DNA of 16,271 bases from Clostridiales bacterium (GCA_019418545.1 DYBQ01000052.1:1-16271); one strand, 5' to 3'; positions 8,021 to 16,083 are shown, counted from the stretch's first letter. Notes: generated by a model not told the origin, from the sequence alone. Numbers and translations are program-made.

Positions 8021-8047
8021 GACACTCTGCTGGAAAACACGTACAAT
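8019..8047 (+). promoter_or_regulatory. Sigma-A promoter of the xpaC-telA-LemA operon
   Basis: TTGACA (8019-8024), an exact 17-bp spacer and TACAAT (8042-8047) match the consensus closely. The predicted start near 8054 leaves about 110 nt of leader before the xpaC ATG. Confidence 0.85.
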
Positions 8048-8164
8048 AAAACTACATTCAATCCTTGCAATTTTAGATGAAGCAGGAAATATTTCCTACG
8101 TTTCCAAAAAAGCTGATATTGTTTTATATTATCCGCGCTCAAAGCGCAGAAAGGCAGGCATCCT

Positions 8165-9235
8165 ATGTCCAATCGGTCTCCCAACGGAAAATGGGAACAG
8201 GACTTCTATTCTTCCCATCTGTACCGCGTTATAAAAAAGGTACAGACAGGCGATGTGGAAAAAACCGTCAACCAGGCGATTGATATAGCTGGACAAACCG
8301 TACACAAAGCAGAAAAAATCATTGATGCTGCTGTAGGGCGTGACACATCCAATCAGGACGGCTCCTTTCATGCCGGCAGCACAGGCCGTTCTTCTGCTCC
8401 AACCTCTCATCCATCAGGACATCCCGCTTCTTCCGGACCCTATGACACCCGTACCCGTAACCCCTATGAAAAAACGGGGACTCCAAGCGGATACTCCTAT
8501 GGGGAAAGGAAAAATCGCAAAAAGAAAAAAGATGAGCCAATCCCTGAGGGAATGCGCCGCGTGCGTAAGCCCAGCGTTGTAAAATTTTATGTTACCGGTT
8601 TTTTGGCTCTGTTTATTGCGGGTACCACAGATACTTTCTATTCAGCGGCCGATTTTTTCTCCCTTGCTTTGCTGCTAGTCATTGTCTATTTTGTATGCTC
8701 TAAACTATTCAAAGGCAAATGGGTTTTAGAGCCAATACCTCAGCAGCCTGCCCCAGAGCCTAAATCTTCCGGCAATCCTGAAGTGGACAAAGTGGTACAG
8801 GAAGGGACCGACTATCTGCGCCAGCTTCGTCAGGCAGACGAAAATATTGAAGATGAGGAAATTTCTGCTGCAATTGTGCGGATGGAGGATGTTTCCTTCC
8901 GTATTTTTGCCTATATCTGCGACCATCCAAAAAAAGTCCCCCAAATCCGCAAATTCATGAATTATTATCTTCCTACCACCCTGAAGCTCCTTAATTCCTA
9001 TGACCGAATGAGCCAACAGGATGTTGCAGGAGAAAACATTACCCAATCCATGACGGAAATTGAGCGGATTATGCAGACCATTGTTGTGGCCTTTGAAAAG
9101 CAGCTGGACGCTTTGTTCCAGGATGAGGCCATGGATATTTCCGCAGATATCACCGTATTGGAGGGAATGATGGCACAAGAAGGTATTTCCTCCGATGACA
9201 ACACATCCAGTCAGGAACCAACCTTAAAACTGTAA
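8165..9235 (+). CDS. xpaC: XpaC-family membrane protein (5-bromo-4-chloroindolyl phosphate hydrolysis family)
   Basis: A 356-residue protein with three parts. Residues 1-60 are amphipathic. Residues 60-135 form a low-complexity Ser/Pro/Gly/His/Thr linker ending in a very basic KNRKKKK stretch. Two transmembrane segments follow at about 138-156 and 162-183. The C-terminal domain (about 200-345) is helical and matches the XpaC family, which is routinely encoded next to telA; the motif NPEVDKVVQEGTDYLRQLR marks its start. The family name comes from a Bacillus X-Pho hydrolysis phenotype, but no phosphatase active site is apparent. ATG start with AAGGCAGG about 6 bases upstream. It is first of three genes, 43 bp before telA. 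A role as membrane partner of TelA in envelope or toxic-anion stress is inferred from context. Confidence 0.85.
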   Translation: MSNRSPNGKWEQDFYSSHLYRVIKKVQTGDVEKTVNQAIDIAGQTVHKAEKIIDAAVGRDTSNQDGSFHAGSTGRSSAPTSHPSGHPASSGPYDTRTRNPYEKTGTPSGYSYGERKNRKKKKDEPIPEGMRRVRKPSVVKFYVTGFLALFIAGTTDTFYSAADFFSLALLLVIVYFVCSKLFKGKWVLEPIPQQPAPEPKSSGNPEVDKVVQEGTDYLRQLRQADENIEDEEISAAIVRMEDVSFRIFAYICDHPKKVPQIRKFMNYYLPTTLKLLNSYDRMSQQDVAGENITQSMTEIERIMQTIVVAFEKQLDALFQDEAMDISADITVLEGMMAQEGISSDDNTSSQEPTLKL

Positions 9236-9278
9236 TGCTGACAAAACCGAATAATCGATTGATGAGGAGGATTTCGCA

Positions 9279-10442
9279 ATGGAAGAAATCAAATTGACTA
9301 TGGAACCTGTGGAGCCGGTGCCGGCCGCTCCGTCTTTAACCCTGGAAACCGAAGAGGAAAAAAAGCCTGAAATAGAAGCTGTTATGATGGAGCAAGCCGC
9401 TTTGTCTCCTGCCGAGCAAAAAACGGTTGACGATTTTGCAAAACAAATTGACATCACCAATACTACCCAGATTATGCAGTATGGCTCAGCTGCCCAGAAA
9501 AAAATTGCGGGATTTTCTGAATCTGCACTGTCTAATGTCCGCACCAAGGATTTGGGCGAAATTGGAGATGCCATCACCGGCTTGATAACGGAGCTGAAAG
9601 GCTTTGATGCCGAAGAAGAGGAACGGGGATTCCTGGGATTTTTCAAAAAAACTGGGAACAAGATTGCCGGTCTAAAAGCAAAATATGACAAAGCTGAGGT
9701 CAATGTAGAAAAAATCTGCGGGGTTCTGGAAGACCATCAAATCCAGCTTTTAAAAGACATTGCCATGCTGGACAAGATGTATGAAATGAACCTGGCCTAT
9801 TTTAAAGAGCTGACCATGTATATTTTGGCTGGCAAGAAAAAGCTGCGGGAAGTGGAAACAACCGTTTTGCCCCAGCTGGTAGAAAAGGCCAAACGTACCG
9901 GCCTGCCAGAGGATGCACAGGCCGCCAATGATATGAACGCCATGTGCCAGAGCTTTGAAAAGAAACTGCACGATTTGGAATTGACCCGTATGGTTTGTAT
10001 CCAGATGGGGCCACAGATTCGCCTGGTACAAAACAATGATAAAATTATGGCGGAAAAAATCCAGTCCACTCTGGTCAACACGATTCCCTTGTGGAAAAGC
10101 CAAATGGTACTGGCTCTGGGCATTGCCCATTCCACCCAGGCCATTGAAGCACAGCGCGCTGTAACAGACATGACAAATGAGCTTTTGCGGAAAAACGCTG
10201 ACACCCTAAAAATGGGCTCCGTTGAAGCTGCCAAGGAAGCAGAGCGTGGCATTGTGGATATTGAAACTTTGAAGCATACCAATGAACAGCTGATTTCAAC
10301 GCTGGACGAGGTTGCCCATATTCAGGAAGAAGGCCGTCAAAAACGTCGTGAAGCAGAAGCTGAGTTGGGACGTATTGAGGGTGAACTAAAGCAAAAGCTG
10401 TTGGAAATCCGTAATTCTGCTAATACCCCTGTCCAACCGTAA
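9279..10442 (+). CDS. telA: TelA-family toxic anion resistance protein
   Basis: A 387-residue soluble, largely alpha-helical protein of the TelA (KlaA/YceH) family. After an acidic, Pro-rich N-terminus (1-45) comes the diagnostic region ITNTTQIMQYGSAAQKKIAGF. The conserved GFLGFFKKTGNKI hinge (about 113-125) and long coiled-coil helices follow, including the LELTRMVCIQMGPQIRLVQNND segment and IPLWKSQMVLALG. Members are linked to tellurite resistance on plasmids and, in Firmicutes, to tolerance of cell-wall-active antimicrobials; the mechanism is not known. ATG start with AGGAGG at 9265-9270, 8 bases away. It lies between xpaC and a LemA-like gene in one transcription unit. No TerC/TerD-type genes are visible nearby. 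Confidence 0.95.
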   Translation: MEEIKLTMEPVEPVPAAPSLTLETEEEKKPEIEAVMMEQAALSPAEQKTVDDFAKQIDITNTTQIMQYGSAAQKKIAGFSESALSNVRTKDLGEIGDAITGLITELKGFDAEEEERGFLGFFKKTGNKIAGLKAKYDKAEVNVEKICGVLEDHQIQLLKDIAMLDKMYEMNLAYFKELTMYILAGKKKLREVETTVLPQLVEKAKRTGLPEDAQAANDMNAMCQSFEKKLHDLELTRMVCIQMGPQIRLVQNNDKIMAEKIQSTLVNTIPLWKSQMVLALGIAHSTQAIEAQRAVTDMTNELLRKNADTLKMGSVEAAKEAERGIVDIETLKHTNEQLISTLDEVAHIQEEGRQKRREAEAELGRIEGELKQKLLEIRNSANTPVQP

Positions 10443-10463
10443 CCCTGTGAAGGAGGAAGCCTC

Positions 10464-10994
10464 TTGAAAGAAAAATTAAAAACACCGCGTGTGGCGGCTA
10501 TTATCATGGTCGTTCTGATTGTGATTTCTGTATTTGTTGGGCTAAACCGGAGTTTTTATTCTATGCGTAAGAATATTACGGATATGTACTACCGGTATAG
10601 CACAGGAATTCAAAGGCAATTGGATTATCGTGTTGAGGCGGCCAACGGTCTCAGCAGTTTGGCAGATGGATATAAATCGAGCAACAGCGCTATTGAGCCT
10701 CTTCAGGAGCGTCTGCAGCAGGATGTCCAGTCGCTGCTGGATGCTGACAATCCCAGCGAACAGTTTGATGCGAACAGTTTGCTCAGTGGTTCTTTCAATG
10801 GGCTTGCCGCAGAACTGGAATCTTCCGGGGCTTCCATATCTTCTTTCCAAAGAGAGTTTGAGGACGCTCAGCAGGTAATTGAGGAAAGCGATTATAACAG
10901 CCGCGCTGCGAGCTATAATGAAAAGCTCGAGTCATTTCCCGCTGTCCTTTTTAAATGGGCTATCTTTTCTTCCCCATTGGAAGAATTTCGATAA
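10464..10994 (+). CDS. LemA-like membrane-anchored protein
   Basis: A 176-residue protein with one N-terminal membrane anchor (about 8-27) preceded by basic residues, then a helical domain. The C-terminal SRAASYNEKLESFPAVLF segment matches the LemA-family ending (YN-x-x-V-x-x-YN-x-x-I-x-x-FP pattern). The segment after the anchor (MYYRYSTGIQRQLDYR) parallels the LemA helix that normally holds QLKRRxDLIPN, though the DLIPNLV core is not conserved, so this is a divergent member. The start is TTG at 10464-10466, fixed by AGGAGG at 10451-10456, 7 bases upstream. It is the last gene of the xpaC-telA unit (21 bp after telA) and is followed by a strong terminator. LemA proteins have no agreed biochemical role. 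Confidence 0.75.
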   Translation: MKEKLKTPRVAAIIMVVLIVISVFVGLNRSFYSMRKNITDMYYRYSTGIQRQLDYRVEAANGLSSLADGYKSSNSAIEPLQERLQQDVQSLLDADNPSEQFDANSLLSGSFNGLAAELESSGASISSFQREFEDAQQVIEESDYNSRAASYNEKLESFPAVLFKWAIFSSPLEEFR

Positions 10995-11008
10995 TATAAG
11001 TAAGAATT

Positions 11009-11051
11009 AAAAAACATAGCCGATTCCTTATTGGAACCGGCTATGTTTTTT
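11009..11051. terminator. Bidirectional intrinsic terminator between converging operons
   Basis: Fourteen perfect base pairs (11009-11022 with 11038-11051), extended by a TTCC/GGAA pair after one mismatch, have an A-run on the 5' side and a T-run on the 3' side on both strands. It ends the LemA-like gene on the plus strand and the GH65 gene on the minus strand, whose TAA stop begins at the hairpin edge. Confidence 0.93.
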
Positions 11052-13213
11052 TATCTAATGGCTATTTCGGTTAATTCTGCTTTCCCATCCCGAATCACTA
11101 CATGCCACCGCTTTCCATTCATGCAAACCGAAAAAGAAAGGGATTTCCACTTTTCGGGAAGTCTTGGATGGAAAACAGGCTGTTTTGTATCATATCCCCA
11201 CTCCATTCCGGCAAATCCCATTACCACTCCCTGCCAAATTCCTCCGCAATTGGCAATATGGATACCTTCTGCAGCGCCCTGCACGGTTTCATCCAAATCA
11301 ATTCCCAATGCTTTCTGGAATAACTCCTGCGCCTGCTGGGTACGCTCCATACGGCTGCACAAAATGGAGTGCACAATAACAGAAAGCGAAGAATCATGTG
11401 TGGTATAAGGAAAGTAATAATCAAAATTTTCCTCTGTCTGCTCTTTTGAAAAACGTGAAGGGAACAGATAGGGAAGCATCATCACATCCGCCTGTTTTAA
11501 AGCCTTCGTCCGATAATTTCTTTCCTGAGAAATCATTTTCCCAAAAGGCTGGGATTTGTCGGGCCACAGCACCGAAAAGTCAGGTTCTTCATACTTTTCA
11601 AAAGAATCGCATTGTGGGATAATCCCATCCCAATTTACAGAAGCCATCAGTCCGTCCGCTGTTTCCCGGATTTTTTGAATCCATGAGGCATCTACGGCTT
11701 CTCCTGCTTCTTCCATGGCATCCGCAGTAATTCGCAAAGAATGCGCCGCCATAAAATTAGTATAGGCATTATTATTACAAAAACAGGTATATTCATCCGG
11801 ACCCATCACACCGTTTAAAGAAACCTTTCCTTCCCGATATTCCACTCTTGCCATCCAATATTGTGCGGTTTCTTTTAATACAGGCAGCGCCTTTTTCCAA
11901 AACGCCCGGTCTCCGGTTGCCTGGTAATAATGCCACAATCCATGTACAACATCAGCGGTTACATGGATTTCATGGTCACAATACTGCCAGTTGGGACACT
12001 GCTCCCTTCCAGAAACAGAGGACTCCCATGGATATCTGGCTCCGGGATACCCATACTCCCGGGCATTCTGGCAGGCACCGGGAAGGGTATTAATTCTAAA
12101 TTCCATCAGTTTGCTCGCAAGCTCTGGATTTGTGTACAAATAGAAAGGCAGCAGATACACTTCCGTATCCCAGAAAAAGTGTCCGAAATAAGCTTCCCCT
12201 GCAAACCCTTTTGCACAAATGGCAATCCGGCTGTCATCGGGATTTACACATCTAAGAAGATGGTAAACAGAAAAATTCACCGCTTTCTGTGCCTCATCGT
12301 CCCCTTCAATGAGTACAGCTGATTTATCCCAAAGCTGTGCCCACTGCTGTTCATGACGCTCATACAGTGTCTGCTCCTTTTCCCGGCATTGCATCAGAAG
12401 CTGTTCCAGTTCAGAAAAACTCAGGAATCCATCCAAATCTCGTGATGTGGACACAGCCGACAACTTTGTCAGCCGCAGTGTTTCCCCTTTTGCCACATAG
12501 CAGGAAACCTCTCCGCAAGGTGCCATGCAGTCGCCGGCGAACAGCATCGAAGCCATCCGTACCTCATCACCATTATCAGTGGTTATCCCGGCGAGACATG
12601 AACCACCCTTTTCTTCATACTGCTGTCTTAAAAAATGGTTATATCCATTTGTTTTCACCTGCATATCAATCAGGTTGCGAATTGCAAGCCCGCATTCTCC
12701 AGAAACAGCAGAAAACTCCATTTCCTGTATCAATACCCGCTTTAAATGCCTGGGCAGATAGCGCCGAAACCGGCAGTGCAGTACGCCGGTGTCGATTTTC
12801 CAGTCAAACTCCCGATAGAGTACGCCATCCCGCATATCCAAATATCGTCTATACCCGCTGATTGCGGGAAGCTCCATATCCAAGCATGTTTTCCCTGCCG
12901 ACACCTTCAAGGCCGGCAAATACGGCAGATTTACCAGCTCTTCTTTTAACAGCGGATGAATCCCCGTGATTCCAGGTACATATACTCCCCACTTTGAATA
13001 TGGATGTCTGGGTGTCTCCACAGTAACATTAGCAGGCAGGCGCATATAGCTTTCGTTTTGCTCTGCACAGGCAAGCCCCTCTTCATAAGAAGCACGTATC
13101 TGTAAATATCCCGACCCCTGTGCCAAAGCACCTTCATAATATTTGGTATAATTTCGCTGATTCTGCCGCTCCTCAATACAGAAAAGGGCATCAAACTTTT
13201 TATAGGATTCCAA
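11051..13213 (-). CDS. GH65 disaccharide phosphorylase (alpha-glucoside phosphorylase)
   Basis: A 720-residue glycoside hydrolase family 65 protein with the usual layout: N-terminal beta-sandwich (1-270), helical linker, (alpha/alpha)6 barrel (about 310-690) and a small C-terminal sheet. Barrel motifs are FFWDTE (346-351), YPWESSVSGRE, the general acid E474 in VMGPDEY, KQADVMML, and the phosphate-binding TTHDSSLS loop (604-611). That loop marks a phosphorylase rather than a hydrolase. Such enzymes use phosphate to split an alpha-glucoside with inversion, giving beta-glucose-1-phosphate, which the pgmB product in this operon would convert. There is no signal peptide, so action is cytosolic. 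Specificity (maltose, kojibiose, nigerose, trehalose or another acceptor) cannot be fixed from sequence. The start is TTG with AAGGAGG about 9 bases upstream; the preceding gene's TAA is part of that ribosome site. Confidence 0.92.
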   Translation of the reverse strand: MESYKKFDALFCIEERQNQRNYTKYYEGALAQGSGYLQIRASYEEGLACAEQNESYMRLPANVTVETPRHPYSKWGVYVPGITGIHPLLKEELVNLPYLPALKVSAGKTCLDMELPAISGYRRYLDMRDGVLYREFDWKIDTGVLHCRFRRYLPRHLKRVLIQEMEFSAVSGECGLAIRNLIDMQVKTNGYNHFLRQQYEEKGGSCLAGITTDNGDEVRMASMLFAGDCMAPCGEVSCYVAKGETLRLTKLSAVSTSRDLDGFLSFSELEQLLMQCREKEQTLYERHEQQWAQLWDKSAVLIEGDDEAQKAVNFSVYHLLRCVNPDDSRIAICAKGFAGEAYFGHFFWDTEVYLLPFYLYTNPELASKLMEFRINTLPGACQNAREYGYPGARYPWESSVSGREQCPNWQYCDHEIHVTADVVHGLWHYYQATGDRAFWKKALPVLKETAQYWMARVEYREGKVSLNGVMGPDEYTCFCNNNAYTNFMAAHSLRITADAMEEAGEAVDASWIQKIRETADGLMASVNWDGIIPQCDSFEKYEEPDFSVLWPDKSQPFGKMISQERNYRTKALKQADVMMLPYLFPSRFSKEQTEENFDYYFPYTTHDSSLSVIVHSILCSRMERTQQAQELFQKALGIDLDETVQGAAEGIHIANCGGIWQGVVMGFAGMEWGYDTKQPVFHPRLPEKWKSLSFSVCMNGKRWHVVIRDGKAELTEIAIR

Positions 13214-13222
13214 AGCTATGTA

Positions 13223-13230
13223 CCTCCTTA
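13223..13230 (-). promoter_or_regulatory. Ribosome site of the GH65 gene fused to the GH35 stop
   Basis: On the minus strand TAAGGAGG joins the GH35 stop codon (TAA, 13228-13230) to the AGGAGG (13223-13228) serving the GH65 TTG start at 13213. This supports the TTG start and implies coupling, so a stop upstream in GH35 could affect GH65 translation only weakly, because this site is strong on its own. Confidence 0.75.
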
Positions 13231-15261
13231 TAGAATGGTGTATTCATATGGCTCCAAAGAAACGGTTACAGTATGTTCGCCCAGACAAAGTGTTTCTGTT
13301 GTTTTCACCGGATGGGGATTGAGCACTACTGCACTGCCATCTGTTTTTGGGATAACCCGGAGCCGTTTCAGATTTTTAAGATAAGGAAAGACCTCTACTT
13401 TTTCCAGGAGTTTCTGCAGCCCTTCTGCTTGGCTATAAAACGCAATATCTGCTGTAAATGGAAGGAGCAACACCTTCCCCTTACCTAACATTGTCTTTAT
13501 AGCAGCAGGTTTTTTCAAATGATTCTCCACAGCCAGAATTTCTCCATTTCTGGATTCCACAGGCTGTACGGTTCGCCCAATATAGTATTCTATCCCATCA
13601 AGTATCATCTTTTGCTGGTCATCCGTACAGTCTTCACAGCTTTCTGCCTGAATATTCAGCCCATCAGCCAAAAGGCGGCACTCTCTTTCCATCAAATCCT
13701 TTGTAGGGACTCTTCCCCACAAAACCAGCGTTCCGCCCTTTCTTACATATTGTAAAAGCCTTTCCTGAACCGGTGCTTCCATCACACCGTCGCACACAAC
13801 ACACAAAGGCATATCGTCAAGAATTTCCACGGCTTCATTTTCATAGTCGCACACCTTCGGAGTAAACCCGGCACAACGCAGCAGATAAAAGAAATCATCG
13901 CTGGCCCTTGCTCCCCGCTTCCAAATCAATCCAGGGCTTCTGCTCACTCCCAACTGTATATCATGGCGGGTAGGCATTGTCAGCTGTCTTTGATTCTTCC
14001 GTATTTCCCGAATAGAACGTGCAATATCTGCAAAGCTCTCTTGTTTTTCTCCCCGGCAGTCAACGGGGGCCTGCCAGTTGTGGTCGGTACCATACCACCC
14101 CATCCCCGGCCTGTTTTCAGCTCCGGCAAAAAGATAAAAATTCAGTCCTCGATATCCAGCCGCAATTGCCCAGATATTCCACAAATACAGCTCCATACCA
14201 TATACTGCTGGCTCATCTTTCCAATACCCGCATTCATGTTCCACCACCCACGGTGCTTTCTGCAAAAATCCGGCGGAATACTCCGCTCCATATTCGCAGA
14301 AGTAGGTTCCTTCCCGCATTCCCAGTCTTCCAGTCAAAGAATAATAACAATCCACGCCGATACTGAGCCATGGATTCAAACGGTTGTTTTCGCAGTGAAG
14401 AGAAATCGCCCGGGGATTATAGGCGTTGTGTACCATCGGAACCGTTACTCCCTGCTCCCGGGCAATCCTTTCGAGCTTTTGAAAATAGGCGGGAAAATAG
14501 AAATTATAAACAAATTCCAATTGGTCATTTTTGGCCAAAGTAGGATTGGCTTTTTCAAGCATATGCGGCTCCACAAAAAGCAGAGAAGAGAATGATGTAT
14601 GGTAATGACGTCCCAAATTCTCTGCCGTACAATATTTTTGCTGAAGGAATCGAGGATACAGGCCATCAGGCTTTCCAATCCCCAAATTCTCCGGGTTCCG
14701 GTCATCCAAATCCTCTGTAGGGATTTCATTACAAAGCTGAAACAGAACAATGTTCCCCTGCGGCGCAAAATATCCGGATAATTCACGGCATACCGCCTGG
14801 TACCAACGGGTAACTGCCCGGATAAAATCAGGATGGTTGTGAGATACATTATTTTCCATTCCCACATCCACATAGCGTCCGTCCCGATATTCCTTTACAT
14901 GGGCATTGCGATATTTGGAAGAAAACCATTTTGGCAGCCCCAAGTCTGTGGTTTCCGCATAGATATAGGGGCCTGGCCGCACAAATCCCAAAAGCCCTTT
15001 TTTCTGTGTCAGGCGAAGCCATTACCGCAGGTCATTTTCCGGGCAGATTTCCCCGGTAAAATCAAACTTGCCTTCTTCATATTCATGGACAAACCAGGGA
15101 ACATAATAGGCCACTGCCTGGCATCCGCTCTCCAGCAGCGCATCCAGTGCTTTTTCCCAATATTGTTTTTTTATTCTAAAATAGTGGATTTCTCCGCATA
15201 GGAATAATTCTTCTTTTCCGTTAATTACAAATTGTTCCCGAGTAATGGTTACCTCACTCAA
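13228..15261 (-). pseudogene. GH35-like beta-galactosidase interrupted by an in-frame TAA at codon 80
   Basis: Read through one stop, this is a 677-residue GH35-type protein. The first 79 residues include LFLCGEIHYFRIKKQYWEKA and VPWFVHE. A TAA stop at 15022-15024 follows ENDLR, and the same frame then continues without any shift (WLRLTQKKGL, VRPGPYIYAE) to 13228. Visible catalytic candidates are E179 in QLCNE (acid/base) and E341 or E343 in VVEHECGYW (nucleophile). A C-terminal segment around residues 440-540 looks like a glutamine-amidotransferase-like beta-galactosidase domain. The start is TTG at 15259-15261, preferred because GGAGAGGAGG lies 7 bases upstream and pgmB ends there; an ATG-side extension to 15309 would lie inside pgmB. 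The second fragment has no good start (only TTG at 14991), so re-initiation is unlikely. No signal peptide. Cause: nonsense mutation or base error. Confidence 0.85.
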
Positions 15262-15944
15262 AGCTGCTCCTCCTCTCCGGTTTTCGTCGAAAATATTCCT
15301 TGATACCACTTGGTATTTTTAGCCTGAAACAACCCGTCAATTTCTTCCCGACAGTGAAGGAGTCCTTTTCCAATTCCAATCGTATACATTCCGCCCTGAT
15401 TTCCGGCATCAATTCCCGCCTGGCTGTCCTCAAACACTGCGCAGTTTTCGGGGGCAGTATGGGTTATGTGTGCCCCCAACAAAAACACCTGTGGGTCCGG
15501 TTTGGCCTCTGTTACCATTGTGCCATCTACTACAGCGTCAAACAGGTGTGCAATTTGCAAACCCTCAAGAATTATTGGTGCATTTTTACTGGCAGAGCCC
15601 AACACCACAGCAATTCCATGCTGGCGCAGTGTTTGCAAAAGCTCTTCTGCACCCGGCAGTAATTCTTCCCGATTTATTTTTGAAATCATTTCCACATACC
15701 ACTGGTTTTTACGCTCTGCCAATGCTTCTTTTTCCCGCTGGGAAAATTTATCCTGCATCCCTCCCGATTCCAGCAAAAACTCCAAAGATTTCATACGGCT
15801 TACGCCTTTCAATCTTTCGTTCTGCTTGGAAGAAAACTCGAACCCCAATTCAGAAGCAAGCCGTTTCCAGGCGAGATAATGGTATTTCGCGGTATCTACA
15901 ATCACGCCATCCAAATCAAAAATCGCTGCCTGTTTCATAACCAT
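15258..15944 (-). CDS. pgmB: Beta-phosphoglucomutase (HAD superfamily)
   Basis: A 229-residue HAD-family enzyme that converts beta-glucose-1-phosphate to glucose-6-phosphate through a phospho-aspartate and beta-glucose-1,6-bisphosphate. Motif I is FDLDGVIVDTA with nucleophile D10 and acid/base D12. The beta-PGM-specific cap features follow: H22 and AWK, then KGVSRMKSL. Motif II is GSASKNAP, motif III is the KPDP lysine, and motif IV is FEDSQAGIDAG. Three in-frame ATGs occur (15950, 15944, 15938). The GGAAAGG ribosome site at 15951-15957 touches the first, so the second is chosen, with the third also possible. Its TGA overlaps the TTG start of the GH35 gene by 2 bases. Pairing with a GH65 phosphorylase is the classic arrangement. 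Confidence 0.95.
   Translation of the reverse strand: MVMKQAAIFDLDGVIVDTAKYHYLAWKRLASELGFEFSSKQNERLKGVSRMKSLEFLLESGGMQDKFSQREKEALAERKNQWYVEMISKINREELLPGAEELLQTLRQHGIAVVLGSASKNAPIILEGLQIAHLFDAVVDGTMVTEAKPDPQVFLLGAHITHTAPENCAVFEDSQAGIDAGNQGGMYTIGIGKGLLHCREEIDGLFQAKNTKWYQGIFSTKTGEEEQL
15267..15278 (-). promoter_or_regulatory. Ribosome site inside the end of pgmB for the GH35 TTG start
   Basis: GGAGAGGAGGAG encodes the last Gly-Glu-Glu-Glu of PgmB and at the same time forms the ribosome site 7 bases before TTG at 15261. The GH35 start overlaps the pgmB stop (TTGA), showing translational coupling and deciding the start. Confidence 0.8.
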
Positions 15945-16001
15945 CAACATCCTTTCCGGGCTTTATTCCCGGGAAGGATATAAAGCCTCATGTTTCAAAA
16001 C

Positions 16002-16060
16002 AACAGCAGGCTGTCAGGCCCCAGGACCATTGCCTTGGGAATGCCTGCCAGCCTGCTGTT
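16002..16060 (-). terminator. Long terminator hairpin after the surface-protein gene
   Basis: A 12-bp perfect outer stem (16002-16013 with 16049-16060) continues inward through CAGGC/GCCTG and a near-complementary CCCAGG/CCTTGGG region, followed on the minus strand by GTTTTG. It lies 24 bases past the surface-protein stop and before pgmB, so it should insulate the sugar operon. The T-tract is short. Confidence 0.7.
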
Positions 16061-16083
16061 TGATTCTTTATAAGGGATAGAAC

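Larger units (their letters stand above)
7800..8164. other. Divergent intergenic region between znuA and xpaC
   Basis: 365 bases without a supported gene. It holds the znu operator and promoter at the left, the xpaC promoter with an overlapping inverted repeat at 8002-8047, and a roughly 110-nt xpaC leader. The leader carries a GGAAAT/ATTTCC repeat near 8088-8099 and a small GCGCT/AGCGC hairpin at 8135-8147 close to the ribosome site. Short open frames on the plus strand here have no convincing ribosome site or recognisable product. Confidence 0.7.

Noticed and set aside
7923..8234. 103-residue plus-strand frame in the znuA-xpaC gap
   Set aside because: It runs across the consensus xpaC promoter and into xpaC in another frame, with no recognisable product or good ribosome site.
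9224..9703. 159-residue minus-strand open frame opposite telA
   Set aside because: Ser-rich antisense shadow of telA; no ribosome site and no recognisable domain.
13228..14991. Second GH35 fragment as an independent 587-residue gene
   Set aside because: Its only start is a TTG inside the conserved GH35 core (just before VRPGPYI), without a good ribosome site; the frame is continuous with the upstream half across one TAA.
15261..15309. N-terminal extension of the GH35 gene to 15309
   Set aside because: It overlaps the end of pgmB, while TTG at 15261 has an ideal GGAGAGGAGG and begins exactly at the usual GH35 N-terminus.
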